DNA of 33,615 nucleotides from Ectopseudomonas composti (GCF_001567565.1 NZ_LSSW01000007.1:1-33615), one strand, 5' to 3'; counted from the first letter of the stretch, positions 14,949 through 25,617 are shown. The notes: a model not told the origin generated them from the sequence alone. Translations and numbers: made by a program.

Positions 14949-16389
14949 GCTGCGGCGCTGGCTGCCGCGCTCGCTGCTCGGGCGCATGCTGCTGTTGACC
15001 CTGCTGGCAATCCTCGCTGCGCAGACCCTGTCCAGCGTGATCTGGCTGTCGCAGTTGCGCGCCACCCAGCTCGAAGGGCTGGTCACCACTGCGCGCAGCC
15101 TGGCGCATTCGATGTCGGCCAGCGTGCGTTACTTCCGTTCGCTGCCGGTGGCGTATCGGCCGCTGGTGCTCGACCAACTGCGCAGCATGGGCGGCACGCG
15201 TTTCGTTGTCAGCCTCAATGATCGCCCGTTGCAGATGAAGGTGTTGCCGGACACGCCGCGCAAACAGGCAGTGACCGAGGCGGTGGCCGAAGTGCTGCAT
15301 CAGTCGCTGGGCAATGCCGCCGACATCTCGGTGACCTTCGTCAGCCCGAGTGATCTGCGCATCTTCAATGGCGGCCTGAAACTCGACGAGCTGCCGCGCT
15401 CCTGGGCGCATTACGCACTGACCCTGGAGCCGGTCAATCCACCGGTGCTGGTGACGCAGATCCAGCTGGCGCCGGGTGAGTGGCTGTACATCGCCTCGTT
15501 GCTGCCCGAGCCCTATACCAGTCTGGAAGAACCCGTCCTGCCGACCCAGCAGCTGTGGTTCATCCTCCTGACCACGGCCTTCCTGCTGCTGTTCATCGGT
15601 TTGCTGGTGCACCTGCAGAGTCGCCCGCTCAAGCGCCTGGCACGCACCGCGCGGCATATGTCGCTGGGCGCCGAGGTGGAGCCGGTGGCCGAAGGCGGTG
15701 GCCGCGAGGTGGTCGAGGTGGCTCGCGCCTTCAATGCCATGCGTGAGCGCATCAGCCGCTACCTGACCGAACGCAGTCAGCTGTTCAGCGCCATTTCCCA
15801 TGACCTGCGCACGCCCATCACGCGCCTGCGCCTGCGCGTCGAATTGCTCGACGACGAGAGCCTGCAGACCAAGTTCGGCCGTGACCTGGACGACCTCGAG
15901 CTGCTGGTCAAAGGCGCGTTGCAATGCGTGAAGGACACCGATATCCACGAGAACATCGAACCGGTGGACCTCAATCACCTGCTGCATTGCCTGGTCGAGC
16001 CCTACCTGGCGCCGGCGGGTAACGGCAGCGTGACCCTCGATGGGCAGGCCTGCGCGCCGTATCCGGGCAAGCCGCTGGCGCTGCGGCGCTGCATCGGCAA
16101 CCTGATCGACAACGCCCTGAAGTACGGCTGCAACGCTCACCTGCACATCGAGGACGATGGCGCGGCTTTCGTCCTGCATGTCGACGACGAAGGCCCAGGG
16201 GTGCCCGAGCAGCGTCTGGAGCAGGTGTTCGAGCCGCATTTTCGCCTGGCCGGCCAGCAGCAGGGCTACGGCCTGGGCCTGGGTATCGCGCGCAACATCG
16301 CCCACAGCCATGGCGGCGAAGTCAGCCTGCGCAACCTGCGCGAGGGCGGCCTGCGCGTCACCCTGCGCCTGCCGCGCACACCGGACTGA
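14938..16389 (+). CDS. gtrS: Sensor histidine kinase GtrS
   Basis: The 483-residue inner-membrane kinase has two membrane spans (about 17-38 and 205-225) enclosing a periplasmic sensor domain, a HAMP region (residues near 225-275), the His box SAISHDLRTPITRLR with H288, and an ATPase domain with NLIDNALKYG, DEGPGVPE and GYGLGLGIARNIAHSHGG. In P. aeruginosa GtrS responds to 2-ketogluconate and 6-phosphogluconate and signals to GltR. The start at 14938 overlaps the end of gltR by 11 bp and fits a short cytoplasmic N terminus; an ATG 16 codons earlier would lie deep in gltR. Confidence 0.92.
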   Translation: MGAELRRWLPRSLLGRMLLLTLLAILAAQTLSSVIWLSQLRATQLEGLVTTARSLAHSMSASVRYFRSLPVAYRPLVLDQLRSMGGTRFVVSLNDRPLQMKVLPDTPRKQAVTEAVAEVLHQSLGNAADISVTFVSPSDLRIFNGGLKLDELPRSWAHYALTLEPVNPPVLVTQIQLAPGEWLYIASLLPEPYTSLEEPVLPTQQLWFILLTTAFLLLFIGLLVHLQSRPLKRLARTARHMSLGAEVEPVAEGGGREVVEVARAFNAMRERISRYLTERSQLFSAISHDLRTPITRLRLRVELLDDESLQTKFGRDLDDLELLVKGALQCVKDTDIHENIEPVDLNHLLHCLVEPYLAPAGNGSVTLDGQACAPYPGKPLALRRCIGNLIDNALKYGCNAHLHIEDDGAAFVLHVDDEGPGVPEQRLEQVFEPHFRLAGQQQGYGLGLGIARNIAHSHGGEVSLRNLREGGLRVTLRLPRTPD

Positions 16390-16390
16390 A

Positions 16391-16456
16391 TGTCACCGAG
16401 CGGTGACAAAGGCAAACTCGTTCGTTACCTGGCGGTAATGAGGCGCTCGTTAGAAT
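16391..16456 (+). promoter_or_regulatory. Promoter of the AGE-family gene with two inverted activator boxes
   Basis: TGTCACCG-AG-CGGTGACA (16391-16408) is a perfect inverted repeat, and TTACC-N4-GGTAA (16425-16438) is a second one of the same form, 32 bp away centre to centre. A candidate -10 TAGAAT is at 16451. The string GCGGTGACA-N12-TTCGTTACC-N21-TAnAnT is repeated exactly before gtsA. The lower box covers the -35 position, as in activator-dependent promoters. GltR is the obvious candidate, by location. The rest of 16457-16667 shows no gene. Confidence 0.6.
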
Positions 16457-16667
16457 CCGGGTGGCATTTCGACTGTCTCCAAGCGCGCTTTTCTGCAGGA
16501 TGGCTGAAGCGACATACCCCCGGTGTTATCGGGCGTGGATGCAGGGTGGATGGCGCTCTTTTCATCCACCACGGGGTATTCGCGCAAGGAGAGAGTTTCA
16601 GCGTCGTCCACCCGTCTCAGCGCTACCTGCGTGCCGCTGTTCGAAGCCGGCCCACCTGTCTACAGGG

Positions 16668-16678
16668 AACAAGAACAA
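16668..16678 (+). promoter_or_regulatory. AANAANAANAA motif at the AGE-family start codon
   Basis: AACAAGAACAA ends on the first base of the ATG and overlaps the GGGA ribosome site. Binding of Hfq/Crc here would block initiation. Confidence 0.45.
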
Positions 16679-17922
16679 TGAGTAGACCCGCATTGAATCC
16701 AGACAGCTGGCTGCGCCGGCCCGCCCACCTTTCCTGGCTGGCTGACGAAGGCTTGCGTCTGTTGCCCTTTGCACGCGGCGCCAAGGTCGCGCAGGGTTTC
16801 GCCGCGCTCGATGCACAGGGGCGCTTGCCCGACGGCGCGATTGCCGAGCTGATCCACACCACGCGCATGACCCACTGTTTCGCCCTGGCGCATATCCAGG
16901 GCATTGCCGGCCATGGCGGGCTGGTCGACCATGGCCTGGCCGCACTGCGCGGGGCATTGTGGGACGAAGAGCACGGCGGTTGGTTCGCCGATGCGACGCG
17001 CAGTGGCGGCAAGTCCGCTTACCTGCATGCCTTCGTCGCCCTGGCGGCCAGCTCCGCCCGGGTCGCCGGTCGGCCCGATGCGCAAGCGCTGCTCGACGAT
17101 GCTATCGGGGTCATCGAGCGGCACTTCTGGAGCGAGGAGGAGGGCGCGCTGCGCGAGAGCTTCAATCGCGACTGGCGTGACGAGGAGGCCTATCGTGGCG
17201 CCAACAGCAACATGCATGGCGTGGAAGCCTTTCTCGCCCTGGCCGATGTCACTGGCAATGTGCTCTGGCTGCAGCGCGCGCTGCGTATCGCCGAACGCCT
17301 GATCCATCGGCACGCCGCCGCGTGCGGCCACGTCGTGATCGAGCACTTCGATGCGCACTGGCAGGCACAGCCTGAGTACAACGCCGACCGCCGCGCCGAT
17401 CCCTTCCGCCCCTATGGCAGTACGCCCGGCCACGCCTTCGAATGGGCGCGCCTGCTGCTGCATCTGGAAGCGGCGCTGACCCAGGCCGGGCTCGCCGCGC
17501 CCGACTGGCTGCTGGTCGATGCCAAGGGCTTGTTCGCCAGCGCCTGCCGGCATGCCTGGCAGGCCGATGGCGCGCCGGGGCTGGTCTACAGCCTCGACTG
17601 GAACCAGCAACCGGTGGTGCGCGCCCGCCTGCACTGGGTGCATGCCGAGGCCGTCGCCGCCGCTGCGGCGCTGCTGCAACGAAGCGGCGAGGCGATCTAC
17701 GAGCAGTGGTATCGGCAGTTCTGGGACTTCACCGCCACGCATTTCATCGACCTGAATGGCGGCAGCTGGCACCACGAAATCGATGAAAACAACCGGCCGG
17801 CCGCCCGGATCTGGGCCGGCAAACCCGACCTCTATCACGCCTATCAGGCACTGCTGCTGCCGCCTCTGGCGCTGGCGCCGAGCCTGGCCACGGCGCTCGC
17901 CGCGGATGTAACGAGGCGGTGA
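16678..17922 (+). CDS. AGE-family sugar isomerase/epimerase (mannose isomerase-like)
   Basis: The 414-residue protein has the alpha/alpha-barrel pattern of N-acylglucosamine 2-epimerase relatives, closest by recall to YihS and bacterial D-mannose isomerases that interconvert mannose, fructose and glucose. Likely active-site segments are [54 protein letters not shown] and GKPDLYHAY, with conserved His residues. No signal peptide is present, so it is cytoplasmic. The ATG at 16678 is chosen for GGGA and the A-rich site before it; the open frame extends upstream to 16390 through the promoter region and is not coding there. Its place between gtrS and gtsA suggests it handles hexoses imported by Gts. 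Confidence 0.82.
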   Translation: MSRPALNPDSWLRRPAHLSWLADEGLRLLPFARGAKVAQGFAALDAQGRLPDGAIAELIHTTRMTHCFALAHIQGIAGHGGLVDHGLAALRGALWDEEHGGWFADATRSGGKSAYLHAFVALAASSARVAGRPDAQALLDDAIGVIERHFWSEEEGALRESFNRDWRDEEAYRGANSNMHGVEAFLALADVTGNVLWLQRALRIAERLIHRHAAACGHVVIEHFDAHWQAQPEYNADRRADPFRPYGSTPGHAFEWARLLLHLEAALTQAGLAAPDWLLVDAKGLFASACRHAWQADGAPGLVYSLDWNQQPVVRARLHWVHAEAVAAAAALLQRSGEAIYEQWYRQFWDFTATHFIDLNGGSWHHEIDENNRPAARIWAGKPDLYHAYQALLLPPLALAPSLATALAADVTRR

Positions 17923-17972
17923 CATTCATGCATCCTTTCGTTACCCGAGCCGGCAACGACCCTGATTACACT
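17908..17972 (+). promoter_or_regulatory. gtsA promoter with the same box pair
   Basis: The region starts inside the last codons of the AGE gene. GTAACG-AGGC-GGTGAC (17908-17923) and CGTTACC...GGCAACG (17939-17957) are imperfect inverted pairs centred about 33 bp apart. GCGGTGACA, 12 bases, TTCGTTACC, 21 bases, then TACACT (17967-17972) repeats the AGE-gene promoter with identical spacing. gtsA can thus be transcribed independently of the AGE gene, probably under the same activator. Confidence 0.6.
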
Positions 17973-18005
17973 CCTTGTCAACGCAAGCGCCACGACTTGC
18001 CTGAT

Positions 18006-18016
18006 AACAACAAGAA
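18006..18016 (+). promoter_or_regulatory. AANAANAANAA motif at the gtsA ribosome site
   Basis: AACAACAAGAA runs into AAAGGT, the ribosome site of gtsA. It fits the Crc/Hfq catabolite-control motif; glucose transport genes are among reported Crc targets in P. putida. Confidence 0.5.
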
Positions 18017-18026
18017 AGGTACTCCG

Positions 18027-19295
18027 ATGAACGCTATTACTCGCCTCGCCACCGCCGTTTCCCTCGCCTCGCTGTTTCCCTTCACCGCGCTGGCCGCCGA
18101 CGCCAAAGGTACGGTGGAAGTGGTGCACTGGTGGACGTCAGGCGGTGAAGCCGCCGCGGTGAAGGTCCTGCGTGACCTGGTCGAGAAGGATGGTTTCACC
18201 TGGAAGGATGGCGCGGTGGCCGGTGGCGCTGGTTCTGCCGCCATGACCGTACTGAAGACCCGTGTGGTATCCGGCAACCCGCCAGGTGCGGCGCAGATCA
18301 AGGGCCCCGATCTGCAGGAGTGGGGCGCACTGGATTTGCTCGCGCCATTGGACGAGGTGGCCCAGGCCAACGACTGGGATGGCCTGCTGTCGAAAACCGT
18401 TGCCAAGACCATGCAGTACGACGGGCACTACGTGGCGGTGCCGGTGAACATCCACCGGGTCAACTGGCTGTGGATCAACCCGCAGGTGTTCGCCAAGGCC
18501 GGCATCGACAAGGCGCCGACCACCCTCGACGAACTCTACGCAGCCGGTGACAAGCTCAAGGCTGCCGGCTTCATCGCCCTGGCCCACGGCGGCCAGCCCT
18601 GGCAGGACAGCACCGTGTTCGAAGGCCTGGTGCTGAGCATCATGGGCGCTGATGGCTTCCACAAGGCGTTCGTCGAGAACGACGAGGCGACCCTGACCAG
18701 CCCGCAGATGACCGAAGTGTTCACGGCGCTGAAGAAGCTCTCCACCTACATGGACGACAACCGCGCCGGACGTGACTGGAACCTGGCTACCGCGCAGGTC
18801 ATCGACGGCAAGGCCGGCATGCAGATCATGGGCGACTGGGCCAAGAGCGAATGGACGGCCGCCGGCAAGGTCGCGGGCAAGGACTATCAGTGCGTGCCGA
18901 TGCCGGGTACCGCCGGCAGCTACACCTACAACATCGACTCGATGGCCATGTTCAAACTCAAGGACCCAGGCGACATCGCCGCCCAGCACGCCCTGGCGCG
19001 GATCGCCCTGGAGCCCGAGTTCCAGTACGTGTTCAACCAGAACAAGGGCTCGATCCCGGTGCGTGCCGACTTGGACATGAGCCAGTTCGACAGCTGCGCC
19101 CAGGCCTCGATGAAGGATTTCCAGGAGGCCGACAAGAACGGCAAGCTGGAACCGAGCATGGCCCATAGCATGGCCACCAACCTCGCCGTGCAGGGCGCCA
19201 TCTTCGATGTGGTGACCAACTTCATGAGCGAGAAGAACGCCGACCCGAGCAAGGCCGGCGCGCAGATCTACGCGGCGATCAAAGCTGCCCAGTAG
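18027..19295 (+). CDS. gtsA: Glucose ABC transporter periplasmic binding protein
   Basis: The 422-residue protein starts with a signal peptide (cleavage near FTALAADA) and has a family 1 sugar-binding fold beginning [17 protein letters not shown], with [20 protein letters not shown] and [20 protein letters not shown]. It should bind glucose in the periplasm and deliver it to GtsBC. Gene order gtsA-gtsB-gtsC-gtsD next to gltR/gtrS matches the known Pseudomonas glucose uptake operon (gltBFGK in P. aeruginosa). AAAGG precedes the ATG. A GC hairpin after the stop probably allows more binding protein than membrane subunits. Confidence 0.95.
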   Translation: MNAITRLATAVSLASLFPFTALAADAKGTVEVVHWWTSGGEAAAVKVLRDLVEKDGFTWKDGAVAGGAGSAAMTVLKTRVVSGNPPGAAQIKGPDLQEWGALDLLAPLDEVAQANDWDGLLSKTVAKTMQYDGHYVAVPVNIHRVNWLWINPQVFAKAGIDKAPTTLDELYAAGDKLKAAGFIALAHGGQPWQDSTVFEGLVLSIMGADGFHKAFVENDEATLTSPQMTEVFTALKKLSTYMDDNRAGRDWNLATAQVIDGKAGMQIMGDWAKSEWTAAGKVAGKDYQCVPMPGTAGSYTYNIDSMAMFKLKDPGDIAAQHALARIALEPEFQYVFNQNKGSIPVRADLDMSQFDSCAQASMKDFQEADKNGKLEPSMAHSMATNLAVQGAIFDVVTNFMSEKNADPSKAGAQIYAAIKAAQ

Positions 19296-19301
19296 CGCCA
19301 C

Positions 19302-19320
19302 GGGCCGGCGCTGCCGGCCC
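19302..19320 (+). other. Intercistronic hairpin between gtsA and gtsB
   Basis: GGGCCGGC and GCCGGCCC form a perfect 8-bp all-GC stem with a 3-base loop, 6 bases after the gtsA stop and without a T run. Such hairpins in binding-protein operons protect the upstream message. The remaining space to gtsB is GC-rich and shows nothing else. Confidence 0.6.
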
Positions 19321-19410
19321 CATTCCCACGCACCGCCTCGCACGACAGGGCCCTGGCCCCGTCAGGGCGGCGCTCGGCCCGGATTTCCCTTCGCCAACTG
19401 GTAATGCCCG

Positions 19411-20319
19411 ATGAGTGTCACCACGGTAATGACCAAGACCTCACCCCTCGACGTGCTGCAACGCTGGCTGCCCAAGTTGGTGCTGGCGCCGAGCATGCTG
19501 GTGGTGCTGGTCGGTTTCTACGGCTACATCCTCTGGACGCTGGTGCTGTCGTTCAGCAACTCCAGCTTCATGCCCAGCTACAAGTGGGTCGGCCTGCAGC
19601 AGTACATGCGCCTGATGGACAACGACCGCTGGTGGGTGGCGAGCCAGAACCTGCTGGTGTTCGGTGGCCTGTTCATCGGCATCAGCCTGCTGATCGGCGT
19701 GTTCCTCGCCGTGCTGCTGGACCAGCGCATCCGCCGCGAGGGTTTCATTCGCACCATCTACCTGTACCCCATGGCGCTGTCGATGATCGTCACCGGCACC
19801 GCCTGGAAATGGCTGCTCAATCCCGGCCTGGGCCTGGACAAGATGCTGCGCGACTGGGGCTGGGAAGGCTTTCGTCTCGACTGGCTGGTGGACCAGGACC
19901 GGGTCATCTACTGCCTGGTGATCGCAGCGGTGTGGCAGGCCTCGGGCTTCGTCATGGCGCTGTTTTTGGCCGGCCTGCGCAGCGTCGACCAGTCGATCAT
20001 CCGCGCTGCCCAGGTGGATGGGGCAGGGCTGCCGACCATCTACCTGCGCATCGTCCTGCCGAGCCTGCGCCCGGTGTTCTTCAGCGCGGTGATGATCCTC
20101 GCGCACATCGCCATCAAGAGCTTCGACCTGGTGGCGGCGATGACCGCCGGTGGCCCCGGCTACGCCTCCGACCTGCCGGCGATGTTCATGTACTCCTTCA
20201 CCTTCAGCCGCGGCCAGATGGGTGTTGGTTCGGCCAGCGCGATGCTGATGCTGGCCGCGATCCTCACCCTGCTGGTGCCTTACCTCTATTCGGAACTGCG
20301 AGGCAAACGTCATGACTAG
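19411..20319 (+). CDS. gtsB: Glucose ABC transporter permease
   Basis: The 302-residue inner-membrane protein has six predicted spans and the MalF-type coupling motif RAAQVDGAGLPTIYLRIVLPSLRP, which contacts the ATPase. It forms the pore with GtsC. The start MSVTTVMTKTSPLDVLQRW fits the family by recall, though the ribosome site is weak; an ATG six codons later is possible. It overlaps gtsC by 8 bp. Confidence 0.94.
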   Translation: MSVTTVMTKTSPLDVLQRWLPKLVLAPSMLVVLVGFYGYILWTLVLSFSNSSFMPSYKWVGLQQYMRLMDNDRWWVASQNLLVFGGLFIGISLLIGVFLAVLLDQRIRREGFIRTIYLYPMALSMIVTGTAWKWLLNPGLGLDKMLRDWGWEGFRLDWLVDQDRVIYCLVIAAVWQASGFVMALFLAGLRSVDQSIIRAAQVDGAGLPTIYLRIVLPSLRPVFFSAVMILAHIAIKSFDLVAAMTAGGPGYASDLPAMFMYSFTFSRGQMGVGSASAMLMLAAILTLLVPYLYSELRGKRHD

Positions 20320-21142
20320 AGCGTTCAGTCCGAGCCGCCTGGCCATCCACGCCACCTTGCTGTTCGCCGCCGCGCTGTACCTGGTGCCGCTGGTGGTGAT
20401 GCTGCTGACCAGCGTCAAGACGCCCGATGACATCCGCACCGGCAACCTGTTGTCCTGGCCCGACACCTTCACCCTGGTGGGTTGGGTCAAGGCCTGGAGC
20501 GTGGTCGACGGCTATTTCTGGAACTCGGTGAAGATCGCCGTTCCCGGCGTGCTGATCTCGACCGCGATCGGTGCGCTGAACGGCTACGTGCTGTCGATGT
20601 GGCGTTTTCGTGGTTCGCAGCTGTTCTTCGGCCTGTTGCTGTTCGGCTGCTTCCTGCCGTTCCAGACCGTGCTGCTGCCGGCATCGTTCACCCTCGGCAA
20701 GCTGGGCCTGGCCAACACCACCGCCGGCCTGGTGCTGGTCCATGTGGTCTATGGCATCGCCTTCACCACGCTGTTCTTTCGCAACTACTACGTCACTGTG
20801 CCCGACGCCCTGGTGCGCGCGGCGAGGCTCGATGGCGCCGGCTTCTTCACCATCTTCGGGCGCATTCTGCTGCCCATGTCGGTGCCGATCATCATGGTCT
20901 GCCTGATCTGGCAGTTCACCCAGATCTGGAACGACTTCCTCTTCGGCGTGGTGTTCGCCAGTGGCGACGCACAGCCGATCACCGTGGCCCTGAACAACCT
21001 GGTCAACACCAGCACCGGCGCCAAGGAATACAACGTCGACATGGCCGCCGCGATGATCGCCGGGCTACCGACCCTGCTGGTCTACATCGTGGCTGGAAAG
21101 TACTTCCTGCGTGGCCTCACGGCCGGCGCGGTGAAAGGCTGA
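20312..21142 (+). CDS. gtsC: Glucose ABC transporter permease
   Basis: The 276-residue MalG-type permease has six spans and the coupling motif RAARLDGAGFFTIFGRILLP. The N-terminal part after the first span, LLTSVKTPDDIRTGN, is typical of MalG-like subunits. It starts inside the end of gtsB, with the start region GGCAAACGTCATG, and is translated with it. It pairs with GtsB in the membrane. Confidence 0.94.
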   Translation: MTRAFSPSRLAIHATLLFAAALYLVPLVVMLLTSVKTPDDIRTGNLLSWPDTFTLVGWVKAWSVVDGYFWNSVKIAVPGVLISTAIGALNGYVLSMWRFRGSQLFFGLLLFGCFLPFQTVLLPASFTLGKLGLANTTAGLVLVHVVYGIAFTTLFFRNYYVTVPDALVRAARLDGAGFFTIFGRILLPMSVPIIMVCLIWQFTQIWNDFLFGVVFASGDAQPITVALNNLVNTSTGAKEYNVDMAAAMIAGLPTLLVYIVAGKYFLRGLTAGAVKG

Positions 21143-21174
21143 ACGCTATTGCGCTTGCATCGTGGAGAAATGAA

Positions 21175-22341
21175 ATGGCAACGCTCGAACTGCGCAACGT
21201 CAACAAGTCCTATGGCAGCGGCCTGGCGGACACGCTGAAGAACATCGAGCTGTCGATCGATTCCGGCGAGTTCCTGATCCTGGTCGGCCCGTCCGGCTGC
21301 GGCAAATCCACCCTGATGAACTGCATCGCCGGACTGGAGGACATCAGCGGTGGTGCGATCCTGGTGGATGGCGCCGATATCAGCGGCATGAGCCCCAAGG
21401 ATCGCGACATCGCCATGGTGTTCCAGTCCTACGCGCTGTACCCGACCATGAATGTGCGCGACAACATCGCCTTCGGCCTGAAGATGCGCAAGATGGCCCC
21501 GGCTGCCATCGATGAGGAAGTGGCGCGGGTGGCCAAGTTGCTGCAGATCGAGCACCTGCTGCAGCGCAAACCCGGCCAGTTGTCCGGCGGCCAGCAGCAA
21601 CGCGTGGCCATGGGCCGGGCCCTGGCACGGCGGCCGAAGATCTACCTGTTCGACGAGCCGCTGTCGAACCTCGACGCCAAGCTGCGCGTGGAGATGCGCA
21701 CCGAAATCAAGCTGATGCACCAGCGCCTGAAGACCACCACGGTGTACGTCACCCACGACCAGATCGAAGCCATGACCCTGGGCGACAAGGTGGCGGTGAT
21801 GAAGGACGGCATCATTCAGCAGTTCGGCACGCCGCAGCAGATCTACAACGACCCGGCCAACCTGTTCGTCGCCAGTTTCATCGGTTCGCCGCCGATGAAC
21901 TTCATCCCCGTGCGCCTGCAACGTCGCGACGGCCAGTGCTGGGCCGCGCTCAACTCCTCGCTTGGCGTCGCCGGGACGGCGCGCTGCGAACTGCCGCTGG
22001 GCGAGCTGGAGGCGGGCATGGAGAACCGCGAGGTGATCCTCGGCATTCGTCCCGAACAGATCCAGCTGGCTGCCGACGACGCTGCCGAGGTGCCGAGCAT
22101 CTGCGCCGAAGTGGAGGTCACCGAGCCCACTGGGCCGGACACCCTGGTGTTCGTCAATCTCAACCAGACCAAGGTCTGCTGCCGCCTGGCGCCGGACCTG
22201 GTGCCGCAGGTCGGGGCCAGCCTGGCACTGCGCTTCGAACCGAGCCGCGCGCTGCTGTTCGATGCTCAGAGCGGCGAGCGCCTGCTGGCAAAAAAGCGCC
22301 CGGCCGCTGACAGCAAGGTGGCCCAGTTCAAGCTCGGTTAG
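21175..22341 (+). CDS. gtsD: Glucose ABC transporter ATPase (MalK/UgpC type)
   Basis: The 388-residue ATPase has Walker [10 protein letters not shown] (residues 38-46), the Q loop in [11 protein letters not shown], signature [15 protein letters not shown], Walker [13 protein letters not shown] and switch His in [14 protein letters not shown]. The C-terminal part (about 240-388) is the regulatory OB-type domain of the MalK group. It powers GtsBC. The ATG at 21175 has GTGGAG seven bases upstream, and the family N terminus [14 protein letters not shown] begins there; the frame is open far upstream in gtsC by chance. It lies 32 bp after gtsC. Confidence 0.95.
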   Translation: MATLELRNVNKSYGSGLADTLKNIELSIDSGEFLILVGPSGCGKSTLMNCIAGLEDISGGAILVDGADISGMSPKDRDIAMVFQSYALYPTMNVRDNIAFGLKMRKMAPAAIDEEVARVAKLLQIEHLLQRKPGQLSGGQQQRVAMGRALARRPKIYLFDEPLSNLDAKLRVEMRTEIKLMHQRLKTTTVYVTHDQIEAMTLGDKVAVMKDGIIQQFGTPQQIYNDPANLFVASFIGSPPMNFIPVRLQRRDGQCWAALNSSLGVAGTARCELPLGELEAGMENREVILGIRPEQIQLAADDAAEVPSICAEVEVTEPTGPDTLVFVNLNQTKVCCRLAPDLVPQVGASLALRFEPSRALLFDAQSGERLLAKKRPAADSKVAQFKLG

Positions 22342-22345
22342 CCGC

Positions 22346-22405
22346 GTAGCCCAGGTGCAATCGGGGAACTGCCCAACCAACCTCCCCGGATTGCATCCGG
22401 GCTAC
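22346..22405. repeat. REP pair between gtsD and the porin gene
   Basis: GTAGCCCAGGTGCAATCGGGG (22346-22366, written with 21 bases: 20 plus a final G) and its near-inverted partner ending ATTGCATCCGGGCTAC (22390-22405) form a hairpin-capable REP doublet. Between 22406 and 22490 there is a decayed piece of the second repeat type (GAGGGTGCGCCGTG) and no clear promoter, so the porin may be expressed by read-through or from an unseen promoter. Confidence 0.7.
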
Positions 22406-22490
22406 ACGGAGCACCCGGTCACCGAGGGTGCGCCGTGTGCACCAAGGACACGAAAAACCGTCGCTGCGGCGGTGATCCGCAGCATCGCTC

Positions 22491-23752
<1,262 letters not shown>

Positions 23753-23799
23753 CCAGTCCGTAAGGTGGATCGCGCTGCAGAGGTAGCGTCTGGTCATGA

Positions 23800-23926
23800 G
23801 AGGCGGTGCGCGTGGCGCACCCTACGCGGCCTGCGGGGTGTTCGTAGGGTGCGCCGTGCGCATCAGGACCGTAGCCCGGATGCAATCCGGGGATTCATGC
23901 AGCGGCCCCGGATTTCATCCGGGCTA
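23800..23926. repeat. Composite of two REP types after the porin gene
   Basis: First element: GCGGTGCGCGTGGCGCACCC (23803-23822) opposes CGTAGGGTGCGCCGTGCGCA (23843-23862). Second element: GTAGCCCGGATGCAATCCGG (23871-23890) opposes CCGGATTTCATCCGGGCTAC (23907-23926). They fill most of the gap between the convergent porin and mocR genes and may act as terminators or mRNA ends. A third GTAGGGTGCACC piece follows at 23937. Confidence 0.8.
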
Positions 23927-23960
23927 CAACGGCCTGTAGGGTGCACCGTCGCACCAGGCG

Positions 23961-25436
23961 TCAGAGCAGCCCAGCCACCAGACGCCCGAGCACTTCCATG
24001 GCCTGTTCGCTGCGCGGGCTCCAGGGGTAGCCGTAGTTCAGTCGCGCGCAGTGACGAAAGCCCTGGCTGGCGGAGAAGATCGGCCCTGGCGCCAGGCTGA
24101 TGCCCTGGGCCAGTGCCAGGCGCAGCAGTTGCAGCGAGTCCAGGCGCTCGGGGAATTCGAACCAGAGGAAGTAGCCGCCCGCTGGCCGCGTGACCCGCGT
24201 GCTGGCGGGAAAGTGCCGGGCGGCCGAGGCGAGCATGGCGCTCTGCTGCATTTCCAGGGCGTGGCGCAGCTTGCGCAGGTGGCGGTCGTAGCCGCCGTGC
24301 TGCAGGTAGTCGGCCAGCGCCGCCTGGGCCGGCACCGAGGGCGAGATGGTGGTCATCAGCTTGAGCCGGGCGATCTGCTCGGCATAACGCCCGCCGGCCA
24401 CCCAGCCGATGCGATAACCCGGTGCCAGGCTCTTGGAGAAGGAGCTGCAATGCATTACCAGCCCTTCGCGGTCGAAGCTTTTCACCGGCTTGGGCGGGTG
24501 GCTGCCGAAGTACAGCTCGGCGTACACGTCGTCCTCGATCAGCGGCACCTGATGCTCCACCAGCAGCTCGTACAGCGCCTGCTTCTTGGCTTCGCTCATG
24601 CTCGCGCCCAGCGGGTTCTGCAAGCTGCTCATAAACCAGCAGGCCTTGATTGGCAGTTGCTCGAGGCTCTGCGACAGGGCGTTCAGGTCGATGCCTTCGC
24701 GCGGGTGCACGGGGATTTCCACCGCCTTGAGCTGCAGCCGTTCCAGCACCTGCAGGCAGGCGTAGAAGGTCGGTGACTCGATGGCCACCAGGTCGCCCGG
24801 CTGGGTCACGCACTGCAGGCAGAGGTTGAGCGCCTCCATGGCGCCGTTGCTGATCACCAGCTCTTCCATCGGCAGCATCACGCCGCTGACCATGTAGCGC
24901 AGGGCGATCTGCCGACGCAGGTCGGCGTTGCCGGCGGTCATGTCGGCGATGATCTCGTGCGGCGAGAGCATGCGCAGGGCGTGCGCCATGCTCTTGGCCA
25001 GGCGCGGCAGGGGGAACAGGTCGGGGCTGGGGAAGGCCGAGCCGAAGGCGACGGTGTGCGGATCCTTCAGCGAGGCGAGTACCGAGAACACCAGCTCGCT
25101 GACACCGACATCGGTGGTCTGCGCGGCGTGGGCGGTCAGCTCCGGTTCGTGCAGCGGGCGTTTGGCATGCTCGCGAACGAAGTAGCCGGAACGTGCGCGT
25201 GCCTGGATCAGGCCGCGATCTTCCAGCAGGTAGTAGGCCTGGAACACCGTGGACGGGCTGACCCCATAGGTGCGACTGGCATGACGCACCGACGGCACCT
25301 TCTCACCGGGGCCGAGCACGCCGGTGCGAATCAGCTCGGCGATCTCGTCGGCAAATTTCTCGTAGCGTTTCATCCTGTCCTGGTTCACCGAGGCAAAGGG
25401 TACGGGCGAACACTTTACGGGGTGAGCGGCAGACAT
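23961..25436 (-). CDS. MocR-type transcriptional regulator (GntR HTH plus aminotransferase-like domain)
   Basis: The 491-residue protein joins an N-terminal GntR-type winged helix (KFADEIAELIRTGVLGPGEKVPSVR, then YGVSPSTVFQAYYLLEDRGLI) to a fold-type I aminotransferase domain with SNGAMEALNLCLQ, SSLQNPLG, DDVYAEL and the PLP lysine K335 in SSFSKSLAPGYRIGW. Such regulators use PLP or an amino adduct as signal and usually control a nearby amine or vitamin gene, but no such target is adjacent here. The start at 25436 has GAGG seven bases before it; a second start at 25373 (MKRYEKFADE) has AGGA four bases upstream and is a fair alternative. Confidence 0.9.
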   Translation of the reverse strand: MSAAHPVKCSPVPFASVNQDRMKRYEKFADEIAELIRTGVLGPGEKVPSVRHASRTYGVSPSTVFQAYYLLEDRGLIQARARSGYFVREHAKRPLHEPELTAHAAQTTDVGVSELVFSVLASLKDPHTVAFGSAFPSPDLFPLPRLAKSMAHALRMLSPHEIIADMTAGNADLRRQIALRYMVSGVMLPMEELVISNGAMEALNLCLQCVTQPGDLVAIESPTFYACLQVLERLQLKAVEIPVHPREGIDLNALSQSLEQLPIKACWFMSSLQNPLGASMSEAKKQALYELLVEHQVPLIEDDVYAELYFGSHPPKPVKSFDREGLVMHCSSFSKSLAPGYRIGWVAGGRYAEQIARLKLMTTISPSVPAQAALADYLQHGGYDRHLRKLRHALEMQQSAMLASAARHFPASTRVTRPAGGYFLWFEFPERLDSLQLLRLALAQGISLAPGPIFSASQGFRHCARLNYGYPWSPRSEQAMEVLGRLVAGLL

Positions 25437-25479
25437 GGCAGTGCCTCATGAAGGGGGACGTATCTCGGTTGTGGCAACC

Positions 25480-25504
25480 GTAGCCCGGATGCAATCCGGG
25501 CTAC
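25480..25504. repeat. Compact REP palindrome upstream of mocR
   Basis: GTAGCCCGGAT and ATCCGGGCTAC pair around GCA, giving a 25-base near-perfect palindrome. It lies about 44 bp upstream of the mocR start. Confidence 0.8.
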
Positions 25505-25514
25505 GACGCGTGCT

Positions 25515-25617
25515 CCCCTCTCCCATTAATGGGAGAGGGGCCGTGGGAGAGGGGGCGATACACCGCTGAGTGTCAGCTCCCCCTCTCCCTAACCCTCTCC
25601 CCGTGGGGGAGAGGGGA
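25515..25617. repeat. CCCTCTCCC palindromes
   Basis: 25515-25540 is a perfect 26-bp palindrome whose left half is CCCCTCTCCCATT. A second inverted pair of the same words (CCCCCTCTCCC...CCCTCTCCCC with GGGGGAGAGGGG) covers 25579-25616. This is a known style of intergenic repeat in gammaproteobacteria. No gene is present in 25437-25742; the gap is almost all repeats. Confidence 0.8.

Noticed and set aside
24051..24776. 241-codon plus-strand ORF opposite mocR
   Set aside because: Antisense of the aminotransferase-like domain; no protein-like motif.
25515..25617. CRISPR-like array
   Set aside because: The repeated words are inverted pairs of unequal spacing with no regular spacers, and no cas genes are nearby; they are intergenic palindromic repeats.
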